A DNA stretch of 64,000 nucleotides from Meandrina meandrites. Lineage: Eukaryota > Cnidaria > Anthozoa > Scleractinia > Meandrinidae. Positions 11,094 to 22,093 of this stretch are shown one piece after another. Under the pieces are notes generated by a model. That model did no database searches, had not been told where the DNA came from, and saw only the letters and a list, made by a program, of their open reading frames with translations. The stretch lies in contig OY855904.1 in the NCBI GenBank assembly GCA_963693305.1, positions 47,302,561 to 47,366,560 of the forward strand, read 5' to 3'. The position numbers and the translations under genes are program-made. Position 1 is the stretch's first letter. The number at the start of each line of letters is the position of its first letter.

Positions 11094-12010
11094 TATAATC
11101 AGCATCACACAGATCACACTTGAAACTTTAAACTTGAAACTCGACCGTTATCTTTCTTTCTACTCGATAATCAATAGAGTCAAGATGATTCCGCTTATTT
11201 TCATGGTCAATTGTATTTCGAAATGCTCTCTTATTAGAATTCACTTACTTATTTGTTTATTTATTTATATTTTAAAGAAATCTTCTAAAGGAAATCTTTG
11301 ACACGGGCTCAGGCCGCCAGCGGTCGACGTCCGTTTCGATCTCATGCTTTCGATTTTTATTTGTTAATTTTTGTAGGAAGCGCTGTCAAGGTCACGCATT
11401 CTTATTGGCTTAGTACAGATTAACTTTCATCAGCCACTTGATTTCTAGGTGATGGCAGATGCAGCCCAGTTAGCATTCCCTTCCTAAAGGGAGGAGTGAA
11501 AGATTGTGAATTTTCATCTCGCAGAAAAGTTACTAATTATCCTATCAGGGCGCTTTGAATATGAGTTGGCAAAATAATCCTGGAATTCAATCCTAAGGGA
11601 ATTAGAAATAAAAAACAGCTCAAAAGTATATAAACACTTCCATTGTACGACACCAGATTACACTGATGCCATTAAACAAAGAACTCAGAGCTAAAGTTCC
11701 GCGACGCAAATGTGCTTAATATATTAATTTAAGATGTCCATTGTATAAGCACTGCACACTGAGAAGGCGAGAGAACTTTTGGAGTGAATCTAATAAATCA
11801 AAAGTCTCTTAGAGACTACGACTATTTTGCAGGTATGAGCAGCAGTATCAGCAGAAACGATGAAAATGTTAGGAGAAGAATGCGTGAAAATTGAGACGAA
11901 CATGTTTGTTTCCACAATGGTGGACGGAATAAAGTTATTTTCTTTAGATTTTACATCATTCTTAACCTGCCTCACCAAACGAAAAACATTTACCATTAAT
12001 ATGCTTGAAA
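11094..12010. other. Intergenic stretch without recognisable feature
   Basis: AT-rich DNA with a short TTTA run near 11245-11270. No frame has recognisable coding content. Confidence 0.5.
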
Positions 12011-12014
12011 TAGT

Positions 12015-12245
12015 GGGGTCCGACGAAACGGAAACCAAAACAAAAACGTCTATTTGAACTCAAATACTCACTTTTTTACTCTGACTTCGAAGCGAATACA
12101 AATTACATCGGCTCGATGATACGAAAAACTGAATAATTATGCTTTTCTTATTTCACACAAAATTCTCACGAAATTATAAGTCTCAATGTCGGATGAATGT
12201 TTTTGTCCCAAATATCAGTCACTCGGCAGTAACGTTAACGATGTC
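12015..12245 (-). repeat. Possible BEL/Pao LTR remnant, left copy
   Basis: This block resembles 17217-17450 in the same orientation. It shares CGACGAAACGG near one end and AAAATTCTCACGAAATTATA and GTCACTCGG further in. Two direct repeats bracketing minus-strand BEL integrase and gag remnants fit a degraded LTR pair. TG...CA ends are not clear, so LTR status is inferred. Confidence 0.45.
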
Positions 12246-12472
12246 TTGTGTACATTCTCCTCCTCTTGACACTGACAAACTGTTAACGACACATCGTCTT
12301 TCGTCTCAGTTGGACTCCAAAACAATAAGTTTAGAAACAGGTCTTATAATACTTTTTGACCAATTTGGATCTTAGCAACTCGGACGTGACCATCTTATCC
12401 TGGGAACACTTCTAAATCTCTCCCTAAGGGCCATGTGCCCTAGGACAATCAGGAGATATGGCGAGCACAATG

Positions 12473-12970
12473 TCACCACTCTTGAAACTCGGTTCCGCTT
12501 CGGTCCACTTCTGACGTGCATTTTATGACGGAAGTTCCTCCCTCATCCATCACTTTCAAAACTTTGAGATTAACTCTTGAACTCGACTCCAACAGACTCC
12601 GGAGCTGAGACACCTCCCATCTAACCATGGATAAATGATTAGGGGTGAGAGGAGTAGCATCTTTTGGGTTGGCGGATTGATACGTAAGTGGATAAGAGTT
12701 CGAAATGGTTTCTACTGCAACAAAGGCTGTCATTAGTTCTTCGTCATTAACATCTGGATTGCCGAGCTCTGCGCGTATAGCTTTTTACGCTGCTTTAGTC
12801 ATTACTTCGTGAACTCCTCCAAAATGGGGCGCTAACTGAAGATTGAAAGAAAATTTCACTCCTTTACTGGCCGTTTGGTTTTGGATTTGTGTGTGATTAA
12901 AGCCGTCTACCAACTCCTGAAGTTCTCTTTCTGCGCCAATAAAGTTGTTTCATATACTGATCGCCGAAGT
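12473..12970 (-). pseudogene. BEL/Pao integrase C-terminal fragment
   Basis: Read on the minus strand, the fragment has QLAPHFGGVHEVM, then ELMTAFVAVETISNS, then PLTYQSANPKDATPLTPNH. This is the characteristic end of BEL/Pao retrotransposon integrases (catalytic-core end plus C-terminal region). One in-frame TAA interrupts it after the KAA near 12800. Integrase would insert the retroelement cDNA into chromosomes, but this copy has lost its N-terminal and DDE parts. Its partner gag remnant lies at 16380-17277 on the same strand. Confidence 0.8.
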
Positions 12971-13291
12971 TTCTTAAAGGAGCTCTGTCACGGGGAATTC
13001 GCAGATTTTTGGTCTAAACTATTCTGAAATTAAAAATTTAAAGACGATCTCTGGCTAAAAATATTTAAAAAGTAAGAGCTTTATTTATTTATTCTGATAT
13101 TAGTGGTAGGCAACTTAACCCATGAAAAAACACTATCTTTGAACATCTAAAGGAAGATATAACCTTAATACGTGGATAGAAATCAAACTACGGCTTTAAA
13201 TAGTGATTTTTTTTTTTGAAGACGCACGGAAGCAACTTGGAAAGTTTGGCTAAACTTTTCAAGTTGTAATCCATTTCCATCGTAGCCATAG

Positions 13292-13360
<69 letters not shown>
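13292..13360. repeat. (CAT)n microsatellite
   Basis: About 23 uninterrupted CAT units. The methionine-rich minus frame across it is an artefact of the repeat. Confidence 0.97.
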
Positions 13361-13768
13361 GTTTATTCGCCACCAAAAAACAAGAATAAATACTAGGAAT
13401 CCAAAACAGAAATAGGGCGAGGAGACCTGCAAGAAACCACCAGGGTTATGGGGGAGGCCACCTAGGTTATCAATATATTTATAATGGAGCTGTGAGTGTG
13501 CGGCCATCTGCAGCTTAAGACGCTTGTTAACAGTTTCGGTGCTCTAAAATAGCAATTGTTACTGAAAATGGACTATTATTTTTGGGTTTCCTTCGACACA
13601 AATATTATTTTCGACTGTTCAAAAATCTGTTAAAATTGGTGACGAGCATCCTCTGGGACCGCTCTTTCGGACGAAACACCTCAAAAAGCTGTCGGTGTCC
13701 AGACCATAAGCCATTTCCAATTATAATTAAGTTTTCATATAACGCGCGTTCTGATAGGCTGAAACAGT

Positions 13769-13794
13769 GTACTTTATCAGAGTACATATGTACG
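13769..13794. repeat. 26-bp direct repeat, left of recombinase gene
   Basis: GTACTTTATCAGAGTAC followed by ATATGTACG. It matches 15706-15731 at 25 of 26 positions. The two copies bracket the tyrosine recombinase gene, and the right part includes the palindrome GTACATATGTAC. Confidence 0.75.
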
Positions 13795-13821
13795 GAGGAA
13801 TTGTCACGCCATCGAGGCAAT

Positions 13822-14571
13822 ATGGCCAACCAATTCCCGAGCTTTTCTCTTGGGTTTTTTCTTGACCCTGACATCTTCTTTGACCTGGAAAACGAAAACG
13901 AAAACGAGCTTTTAGCGTCAGTTTATTTAGAAAGTCCTGTTGGTAACAGCACAAATTGCATGGCGATAGAAGGTGAAATTTCGGTACAAGTTACGGATCA
14001 AAACACCGAGCCGGAAAGTAACAATAAAACAAACAACCAAAGATTTGTAAACAAGTCAAGGGCCGAAATTTACGAAATTATAACGAGAGCAGAAACAAAA
14101 AAAAAAACACGAAAGGGAATAAAAAAATGGGCTATCCGAGTTTTTGAAGGTGAGTTTCACATTAGAAAATGTCACAAGCTTATTATTAAAGTGCGGAATT
14201 AACACCACAAACACCGTTACTCGCACGGCTACATTTTCGTGTGATAGCAAAAAAACAAACGAAACTAGATTAGCTAGCCAATACACACAAATGCAAGAAT
14301 AGTATTCCTAAAAAATTATACAATTCAGACTTATTCCACATAATAATTTTTTTCTGACGTTTTCAAAACAGCTTGGCGCCATGAAAGAAAGATTGCCAAA
14401 AGCCTTCACGAAATGACCAACAAAGGGCTAGACAACAACCTCCGTCAATTCTACGCCGAAGCTCGAACAAAAGACGTCAAGGTCATCGCTTCTTGGATTT
14501 CGCAACGCTATCGAGAGATACCTAAACAATCCACCCCTAAACCGAGGAATCTCTATTACAAAAAGGGTTGA
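13822..14571 (+). pseudogene. Crypton-like recombinase gene, 5' exons
   Basis: Exon 1 runs from ATG 13822 to 14149, then a GTGAGT donor (14150) and a TTTTCAAAACAG acceptor ending at 14371. Exon 2 starts at 14372 and keeps the frame (exon 1 ends in phase 1) until a TGA at 14569-14571. The product begins with an acidic low-complexity segment (ENENENE) and has a conserved motif, NKSRAEIYEII through KKWAIRVFEG then W-R-H-E-R-K, found upstream of the recombinase domain in related cnidarian elements. I recall this from similar proteins and have not searched. The TGA separates it from the catalytic part, so the copy looks broken. Confidence 0.6.
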
Positions 14572-14577
14572 ATTTCA

Positions 14578-15490
14578 AGCTTCAAACAAGTTGCTGCAAA
14601 GTCAGATAAAATTAAACAAGCGCGAAAACAAAGAAAACACCAAGCACAAACCTGCCATTCCAGAAGCAGACCTCCAGAAATTGAAAACCTCCTATGCAAT
14701 TCGGAGAGACAATCCTTGGGGCCTTCTGCGGAATGTCTGGTTTCACATCAACTTGTACTGGTGTCGCCGCGGACGCGAAGGTCAACGAGAACTCACAAAA
14801 CAAAGCTTCCAGTTCTTGGTGGACGAGAGCGGACGCGAGTACGTTTCGATGACCCATGGCGAGGCCACGAAATACCACCCTGGTGGAATTGACGACGTAA
14901 ACAGCATGGAGAAGGAAGCTAGGAGTATTCATCATCAGATGACCAACTTCTTGACGGCCTCACATGCCTCAAGATGTATCTTCAGAAACTCAATCCAAAC
15001 TGCGAAGCACGACGAGCACGTCTGGTACGAAAACAGACCTCTGGGGGTACACAAACTTGCTGGAATGATGAAAGAAATATCCCAACTGGCATGCTTGTCG
15101 AAAGTGTATACCAACCACAGTGTCAAAGCGACTGCCATCACGCTGTTGTCCAACGCACAAGTTCCATCACGGCACATCATGGCGATTTTGGGCAACCGCA
15201 GTGAAGCGAGCCTCAAACACTACAACACCCGTCCTTCAAGTGAACAACTGAGGTCCTGTTCCGATATCCTTTCCAGTGCGATAGGTGGAAGGCTACAGCA
15301 ATCACAGCAGCCGACTCTTCCAGGCCCAAGCAATCCTCTTTCATTGAATCCGTTGGTGGTGAATGATTCGCGAAACACGGCCCAGCATTTTTTAAAGTAC
15401 CAGCCACAAGCATTGAGCAGGTTGTTTTCCAGTTGTCAAGTAAACAACGTGCAAGTTTTCCTGGACCATAATTCGGCCGGTTTTCACTGA
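14578..15490 (+). pseudogene. Crypton/DUF3504-like tyrosine recombinase, catalytic part
   Basis: A roughly 300-codon open frame contains a DNA breaking-rejoining domain. WGLLRNVWFHINLYWCRRGREGQ resembles the DUF3504/Crypton domain start, here shortened to the region 14715-14785. The C-terminal catalytic block reads TNHSVKATAI, then HIMAILGNRS, then SLKHYNTR. In this family the expected residues are HxxR, GHRS and Tyr. Here the second catalytic Arg is Lys and the GHRS His is Asn, while the nucleophilic Tyr is kept. Cryptons integrate circular DNA by tyrosine-recombinase chemistry. The substitutions and the upstream stop argue for an inactive copy. It lies between two 26-bp direct repeats. Confidence 0.7.
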
Positions 15491-15705
15491 ACAGTCTACT
15501 TTCTATCTTGTGTTGTACTAAAAGTCCTAAGAACTTCAAGGACTCGTGTTAAATTCGAATTTCACTTGACATTTTCAGCTTGTGGATTTCTGAACTTTAA
15601 TGGTTTTTAACTTTGATGGTTTGACATTTTGACAGCTGTTGTCTAATCCAACCAATTAAATTATTTTGACCATTCTAAGAAGCTTTGTGATTGGCTAATT
15701 GTTGC

Positions 15706-15731
15706 GTACTTTATCAGAGTACAGATGTACG
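15706..15731. repeat. 26-bp direct repeat, right of recombinase gene
   Basis: Copy of 13769-13794 with a single T-to-G difference (ACAGATG against ACATATG). It lies about 215 bp beyond the recombinase stop codon. Confidence 0.75.
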
Positions 15732-15824
15732 CTGACACCAACTCTATTCGTTTGAAAAAAGTTTGTTTCGAAAATTGCGCGAATTCGTGGGGAAATTAAT
15801 GAATTACTTAATTATAAAACAAAT

Positions 15825-16000
15825 AAAGAAGCCTCGACTGTGCTCTGTTCTGTTGTAAAGCGCTTAGGAAGCGGCTAGAGCTCTCAAGAAGTAGGGGGAA
15901 ACACTCGCCTATCGGTTCGTGTTTCACCCTACACTTCTTTCGTGCTCTAGCTGCTTCCTGCGTGCTTGACAACAGAACAGAGCACAGTCGAGGCTTCTTT
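15825..16000. mobile_element. Foldback MITE (~176 bp)
   Basis: AAAGAAGCCTCGACTGTGCT at the left is mirrored by AGCACAGTCGAGGCTTCTTT at the right. The mirror continues through CTGTTCTGTTG/CAACAGAACAG and into the middle (AAGCGGCTAGAGC against GCTCTAGCTGCTT). There is no coding capacity. I did not find a clear target duplication. Confidence 0.7.
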
Positions 16001-16379
16001 TTTTGTTAAGTGTACGTGTAGCGGCCAACTACGATGGGCAAAATCACAATAACCCGTATTCATTCAGTAGCATTCAGGTAAACACACATTTAATCAGAAA
16101 CTGATCCATTCGAACATCTGACAGTCTGAAAGTCTGAAAGATTCGCTGCAAAAAAACGATATGCTTGCTTACAACACGGAAATACGAGTGAATTAACAGT
16201 GCAAAACTGTACTTACAAGTTATTGTGCAAGATCCCTTGGCACGAAGCAAAACCTAATTCTCTCACAACGCTCACATGGTAAGAAATGCGCCCTTGCGCT
16301 TGTCAGCGGTAAATTACTACTTCGTGTAGTGAATATAAAATGAAACTTGAAACTTACAGTACGACACGACTTGATAGGC

Positions 16380-17277
16380 TTGATTGGCTTTATTCTTTTC
16401 ACCTCCTCGAGATAATTGTGAAGTTGTCTTCGTTCGCCACCAAATCTCAGTTTGAGAGTATTTTTTGCCTCTTCATACGCTTCTTCTGAAAGGCCAAACC
16501 TTGATATTGATTCTTCTGCTTTCCCCTGAAGGTAAGCTTTTAACCTTATCATCTAGTACTTCGTCGGCTCATCAGAATCATCCACGATGCTTTCCAACGC
16601 TGTCCAATTGTATTCAAACTTTGTCTCATTATCGTTCGAGTTTCCTGTCGGCTGATGAACTTGGCGGTTGTTTCGTTGGTAAAAGAAGGGGCTGCGGAGT
16701 TTCTTCAGGGTTTTTCGATGGTGAATTGTACTCCAGAGGCGGCGATTCCTGTTGTTTTGACTCCACGAGTTTATCAGAAACTGGCGAAGACGGTTTTCGA
16801 GAGGAAGAAGAGAGAAACTCTTTTAATGAGCCATTTTCTCCATCCGTAGCTTCGATTATCTTGTTGATGTCATATTCATCGTTCGATCGGTCAACGTTCT
16901 TCTTGGCATTTTGCCCCTCGTAAACAACTACCATGTCTTTCAAAAGATCTATAGCATCCAAAGTTTTATCCTCCACGTTTTCGAGGGCGATTAAGATTGC
17001 TTCTCTGTCAGTTGGTTCATCAGACATTAGCCTCATTACATGAGTATAGAGCTTGGTTAGCTGCATTTCACGATCTTTTTCTGTCTTTTTAACTCCTCCC
17101 GTAGAGCCTCTTTTTTCTCGGGTACGTCACCTGCAACTCCCATACTTTCTGCAGTTTCGGACATCTCTTCGACTGTAGACGGAACTTGTACACAAAGAAC
17201 CTCGCTCTGCTTCCAGTTTTTGGTCGGACGAAACGGCAACCAAACAAACCAATACGTTTTTTTGAATTTGAATGCAC
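16380..17277 (-). pseudogene. BEL/Pao gag remnant (DUF1759-like)
   Basis: On the minus strand the region reads, after a charged linker rich in Ser/Pro, through TKFEYNWTALESIVDDSDEP to MIRLKAYLQGKAEESI and LRFGGERRQLHNYLEEV, the DUF1759 signature of BEL/Pao gag proteins. Stop codons near 16552 and 16626 and a frame change near 17060 break it. Beyond LEEVKRIKPI the similarity ends (around 16380). Gag would form the retrotransposon's intracellular particle. Together with the integrase remnant at 12473-12970 it defines a minus-strand BEL element whose middle is missing or replaced. Confidence 0.8.
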
Positions 17278-17450
17278 ACTTTTAACTTCTGACCTCGAAG
17301 CGAATACGAACTGTCACTGTTCGACTCTATGGTACGAACAATGATGATAATCTAGTTTAAAACAAAATTCTCACGAAATTATAAGTCTCAAGGTCGGAAG
17401 GATGTCTGTTGTCCTACTTAGCAGTCACTCGGCCGTAACGTACTTAGTCA
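17217..17450 (-). repeat. Possible BEL/Pao LTR remnant, right copy
   Basis: Direct-orientation counterpart of 12015-12245, sharing CGACGAAACGG, CGAAGCGAATACGAA-like and AAAATTCTCACGAAATTATA blocks. Its position just upstream of gag (minus strand) fits a 5' LTR. Confidence 0.45.
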
Positions 17451-18300
17451 ATTACCTAGCAAGCACTCATTAATCCCCCAAAAATTAAGGAACGTCTACT
17501 TCAGATAACTTTTCTATATCACTTTGCACATGTTTCTTCCATCAGTATATCTTTGCTATAATGTTGAAGCTTTTTGTTTTGACCCTTCATCTAAACCTAT
17601 AATTAATCCTAATAAATGCATTGCCCTGACCCCCAATGAAATAATACATAACGCTCTAGACACGTATACGCGTTGCGGACTTATTCTTTTAGTAAGCTCA
17701 ATGCGTTACCGCTAACGGTATTAGAAAGCTGGGAGGTCGAGAGTTCAACACACGGTGCGGGCAATTGCACGATCTTTTTCCAGTAATAACGGTAATAGAT
17801 AAAGTACATTGTATAGCATATTACATTTTTTCCCGTTTGTTTATACCCCGCAACTTCTCGAGCTTCTTTTTTCAATAGAATTGTAAAACCTTGGAACACT
17901 ATCTGTAATCTCGCCCCTCAAGACAAATTTTCTAGCCAAAGTTTATTGAAATATTTTCTTCGCGCCACTTATTTTACTTTACTGGACACTACCTATGATA
18001 TTGACATGCCCTGTACCTGGTTCCTCTTCCGTAACTGCCCTTGCCACCGCTCTTAATTTTTGAGACTAATATTATCTGCATCTTGTTTTCAACTATAGCT
18101 ATAAATAATTAATTAGATTCTTACCTATAATTTTTAACTATAAGTAATTAATTAGATTTATTGTATTCTTATCACCATTCTTACTAGTTTTTAGGATTGC
18201 GCCTCGCATGGGTAACATTCCCGTTTTGTGCAATTCCTTTTTGGTCTTTTTCTTTTTTCTTTTTCTTAATTAATTATTGTAAAGTTAAATTTTGAGACCA
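17451..18300. other. AT-rich intergenic stretch
   Basis: No supported gene. A short duplicated motif around TAATTAATTAGAT occurs twice near 18105-18165. Confidence 0.5.
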
Positions 18301-18305
18301 ATAAA

Positions 18306-18878
18306 GTTGTTAGATTAAATTTGGTCCAAGGGTTTGACCCCTTTCGATAAGATACGCTTTGCGTATAGCATCACGAGATCAATGTACGAGTTCTAGTAGG
18401 ATAAGTTCTATGCCATGAGGTGTATGATCGTCGAAAAGAGAATGGTCTGAAACTGCAGTAGGTCTGGAGGTGGGGGTGGGTCCGTCTACTCGTCGTCGGT
18501 GTTCATTAAAACGGTCTTTGAGTCGTCTGTTAGTCTCGCCTATGTATTGTTTGTTGCAACCTCGACAGTGTACCATGCCGATGTGATCAGGGATAGGTCT
18601 AGTTTCCCCAGTAGCAGAAAAAGTGTAGTTGGTGCGGCCGTCGGTGATGAAGTGGCAAGTAAAACAGTTGTTCCGCATCTAAAGGATCCCTTGGAGAGGT
18701 TGATTTGTGTGAAAGTCCGTAATTTGGATTTAACGAAATTACGGGCTAAGGTTGTTAGTCCGTCAAAAAGCAACAAGAGGTACAGATGTAAATACGCTGG
18801 TGCAACGTGGTGAAAAAGAAAGAATACTTTAAAAGTGTTTTTGTATGATAGAAGATACAGACCTAATGCCTGGGCCAA
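18306..18878 (-). pseudogene. Penelope-like element GIY-YIG endonuclease remnant
   Basis: On the minus strand the order is KLRTFTQINLSKGSFRCG, a frame change at about 18670, FTCHFITDG, then CRGCNKQYIGETNRRL and RFNEHRR, ending with SRDAIRKAYLIERG after an in-frame stop. The Cys pair plus YIGET block is the GIY-YIG nuclease that follows RT in Penelope-like retroelements. No RT remains. The GIY-YIG domain would cut DNA at the integration site, but this copy is broken by at least one frameshift and one stop. Confidence 0.65.
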
Positions 18879-19010
18879 ACGAGGATGAGAGTTGATCAGA
18901 GTTCAAACTCTTGCTCTCGTTTGGCATGGAACTCTCATGCGCTCTCATCGACTTTGAACGTGTTTAAATTTGTCATGAGAGTCGATGAGAGTTTTCTCTC
19001 GTTTGGCCCA
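18871..19010. mobile_element. Foldback MITE (140 bp)
   Basis: TGGGCCAAACGAG at the left is mirrored by CTCGTTTGGCCCA at the right. ATGAGAGTTGAT-type motifs repeat in both orientations inside. No obvious target duplication flanks it. Confidence 0.6.
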
Positions 19011-19151
19011 CACTTGCGAGTTGTATGAGAGGTTTTCGGTCAGCGGTTGGCCGTAAACGTCCAGCGGGCTCAAAAATACGACCTGTCACCGTTAAAATGT
19101 CCTGAAATTAGGACAACTCGGATTAATATTAATTGCATTAATGTTAATCTT

Positions 19152-19276
19152 AATGATTATTATAATCCAGTAATGGATTATTATAATCCAGTAATAGATT
19201 ATTATAATCCAGTCATAGATTATTATAATCCAGTAATAGATTATTATAATCCAGTCATAGATTATTATAATCTATT
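19152..19276. repeat. 21-bp AT-rich tandem array
   Basis: Six units of ATTATTATAATCCAGTAATAG with CAGTAATGG and CAGTCATAG variants. The unit length is a multiple of three, so it stays open and looks like a YYNPVID repeat protein. I regard that as an artefact. An inverted short array of the same unit lies at 19805-19870. Confidence 0.9.
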
Positions 19277-19804
19277 ACTGAGGTTTGAGCCGTGCCTTAG
19301 TCAATTAGGATTAATATTAATCTTATGTAAGTTTAATATTAATCTGATTAATAATAATATTAATATTAATCCTACTTAAATATTAATATTAATATTAATC
19401 TTGATATATATTAATCCTAGATAGGATTGCTATTAATCGTACATAGTATTTATATTATTCCTATCTAGGATTAATCTTTGTCCAAAGCTTCCGAAGATTG
19501 GCATTATTTAAGATAAAAGGAGTGCGCGCATTCGCTGGCCCAAAGGTGCTTGCTCCTATTCATTTACTTCTAGGGTCAACATCGTGGTATCTGCCAGCTC
19601 TAGCATATGCAAGTGATCATAATGTGACTGATGTGGTCAGTTTTATGTCCCGTCAGTCCTGTGTTATGTCTGCAGTGTGCCTGTCATTAGAGCTATATAT
19701 CAGTATCTCCGAACATTCACGGGATCTGGATTATAATAGAGGTTAATATTAATCCGGATTATATTATTAATAATAATCTAATCCTTCCAATTTTTTGCCG
19801 TGCC

Positions 19805-19870
19805 TTAATCTATTCCTGGATTATAATAATCTATTACTGGATTATAATAATCTATTACCGGATTATAATA
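19805..19870. repeat. Inverted short array of the 21-bp unit
   Basis: Three units of the reverse complement of the 19152-19276 repeat (GGATTATAATAATCTATTAC). The two arrays face each other across about 530 bp of alternating ATTAAT sequence, and each has GCCGTGCCTTA near it (about 19291 and 19798). This suggests one AT-rich foldback element. Confidence 0.75.
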
Positions 19871-19912
19871 GCGGAGCTCTCCAGCGGCCCGAAGGGCCGC
19901 AGAGCGGAGCCC
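19869..19912 (-). mobile_element. Helitron-like 3' terminus (hairpin), minus strand
   Basis: Read on the minus strand, GGGGCTCCGC is followed by a 7-bp GC hairpin (GCGGCCC-TTC-GGGCCGC) and GGAGAGCTCCGCTAT. The same architecture with different stem bases occurs at 44051-44093 and 45949-46000. A GC hairpin a few bases from the end is typical of Helitron 3' ends. The body would extend rightwards. Confidence 0.5.
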
Positions 19913-21680
19913 CATAACTACCGTGCGAAGATAGAAATTGAGAAAACCATGCGTTTGAGTTTTCATGGTCATCGTGGCTAGCGGCATGGCTCGCGGGCGC
20001 GTGCGCCTAGCGACGACGACGACGACGACGACGTTGCCCAAAATGGCGGCCATACTCCAGAAAAAGCTTGACCTGGGTATCTTACGTGTTTGATATTGAC
20101 CATCCGCTTTTCGTTTAAAGTTACCTATCGTAGAAGTTTGTAGGACACTGCATATTTTTTTTAAATCATGTTGAAAATCGACTAGGGATATTTCATTTCG
20201 CCTACACGAATCGATTGCGTGAAAAGGTGACAAAATCTTTGCTCAACCGTGGGAATGAAACCTTATGAAGAAAGTGAGCCGCATGAAATATTTTTCGTTA
20301 TTATTTTTCACCTTATTACGTCAGAGATTTTTTCTCACATCAAAAAAATGATCTGGACATTTCACATCAACTTAAACGAAGCCATTGCATGAAAAGGCGC
20401 CAAAATCTTTGACACGGTGTTCACGTTTAAAGCTGAATGAAACACGCGAAGGAAGCAGCTGAAGAACATAGATCTTCCGTCTTCGTGGATATTTCTCGCT
20501 CTATTTACCCATCTACATCATGGAAACTTATTCCAAATCATTTAGGACAACTTTGTAACGGGAAGAACCGAAGTAATTGCGGACTTGAACATGATATATC
20601 GGACTACAAGTCAAAAGAGCGATGTCCTCGGTTCGACTTGCGGCTGAGCAAGCCTGAAAATCACTGAATTGAGCTCAAATAAAAGTGAACTCAAAGCTGA
20701 TCAAGTTCACTGAAGTGAAGGATAAAAGACTGTTAAAGGCTACGCCGATGGAAAGAGAGAAATTGATCTTCGTTGATAATTTATATATGTCCGTGGTGTT
20801 GAAAGCTTACAACGAAATTGCTGTGTTCGTCTCCGATATTATTGGACTGGTTTGAAAGAAGTCAAATCTTGTTTAGTTAGTTTGGAGGCTGTGGAGAACT
20901 TACTGTAGATAAACTGAATGGGTTTCGGCAGTTTCTGTGTCTTATTTGGTCTTTTTCGCATTTGATCTCCTCGTTTTTCTTCCGTGTGAACTGCAAAGAA
21001 GTTTCAAGTGCGACCACTTTATCGTTAAGAATTTTTATTTTGTCTTTTGCTGCCTGGAGGAGGGCTTTTAAGAGACGGTCTCTGTAATTTCGCTCTGCTC
21101 GATCTGGCTTGAAAAATAGATTTCGCTTATTTCTTGTGTGTTGCAAGACTTTCATGTACTTATAATAAAACCTCAATCCGCCTGACCAGATTATTTATTT
21201 TTTCCGAGTTTTTAAGGATTTTCGGCTCACCCGAATGAGCGCTCGCAACGACCAATGTCACGGCTTTAATTTACCACAACTTTCAAGATAAATTAAACAA
21301 AAACGAATAACTTCTGTACCAAAAAAACATCACGGCCAGTTATATTATGTCTTCTTGATTTATCACACCGACTTTCATGAACATTGACTTCGAATTAAGC
21401 CAGCAACAAGACATTAACGACACCCCTATCACACACTTTGATGAAACACACGAAAACGGATCAGATTCAAACAAAACTTCAGACTGAAACTTGCTGCAGA
21501 AGTTGGCCTTGATGAAATATTCCAAAAGCCATTTTGGTTTTGTTTTCTGACTTTTACTTTAGAAGTTCCAGGGGGTCCCATCTCGAGTCATGTCCTGTAT
21601 TTGATGGGGTAACTTTGGCCTTGTATAAAAACAAACACACTAAACCTATTGACTAATGAATTTCATCTTGTATTTCTACT
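19913..21680. other. Repetitive non-coding stretch, inverted copy of downstream repeat
   Basis: Parts of 20160-20870 are the inverted counterpart of 43150-43620. For example, GATCTGGACATTTCACATC here corresponds to GAAATTAAATGTCCAGATC near 43565. 21480-21660 is an inverted copy of about 52070-52260. A (GAC)n run lies near 20010-20030. No gene is supported. The small frames present lack recognisable domains. Confidence 0.55.
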
Positions 21681-21684
21681 AATA

Positions 21685-22093
21685 TATAGATTTAGGCAGG
21701 CCTAAAAGCGGAGCTCCCATTTATTACTTTTTTTGCTAGTGTTATCAGAAAAAAAAAAAAAAAAAAAAACTTCTGGTGTTATCAAATAAGTAGCCAGCCA
21801 CACTATTTCTAAGCTTATTCGGTAGCTTATATAGGAACAAATAAATTAATTTTTAATCACTCATGGTCAAACTTAATACCTTAAAAACCTCTCATGGGTT
21901 TGTTGACGAAAGCAACGTCAATATATTTCGAGGTTAACCATGTGACTTTTATTGGACCCTTATTGCCTGACGTGGCAGGTTCTAAGATTGAAATTGACGA
22001 GTGCACTTTATTGGGTTCCTCACGTACGCACGTAGGCGCACGCAACAAATCTTAGTAAAACTTTTTAAAACATTTAATGTACACTGATTAATA
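21685..22093 (+). repeat. Dispersed repeat copy flanking the Polinton (left)
   Basis: From TAGATTTAGGCAGGCCTAAAAG onward (21688), this copy parallels 41838-42060 to the right of the Polinton in direct orientation. The shared blocks are AAAAGCGGAGCTCC, AGCCACACTATTTCTAAGC, GCACTTTATTGGGTTCCTCA and CGTACGCACGTAGGCGCAC. It contains a poly-A run at 21749-21769. GCCTAAAAGCGGAGCTCC may be a Helitron-like 5' end, since its complement is seen at the hairpin ends. Confidence 0.6.

Noticed and set aside
13292..13360. CRISPR-like arrays among the repeats
   Set aside because: All arrays are microsatellites or minisatellites without unique spacers, and the DNA is eukaryotic.
13188..13376. Poly-methionine frame
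   Set aside because: Translation of a (CAT)n microsatellite.
19047..19379. YYNPVID repeat protein
   Set aside because: The 21-bp AT-rich tandem array is divisible by three. The opposite array gives the same peptide on the other strand.
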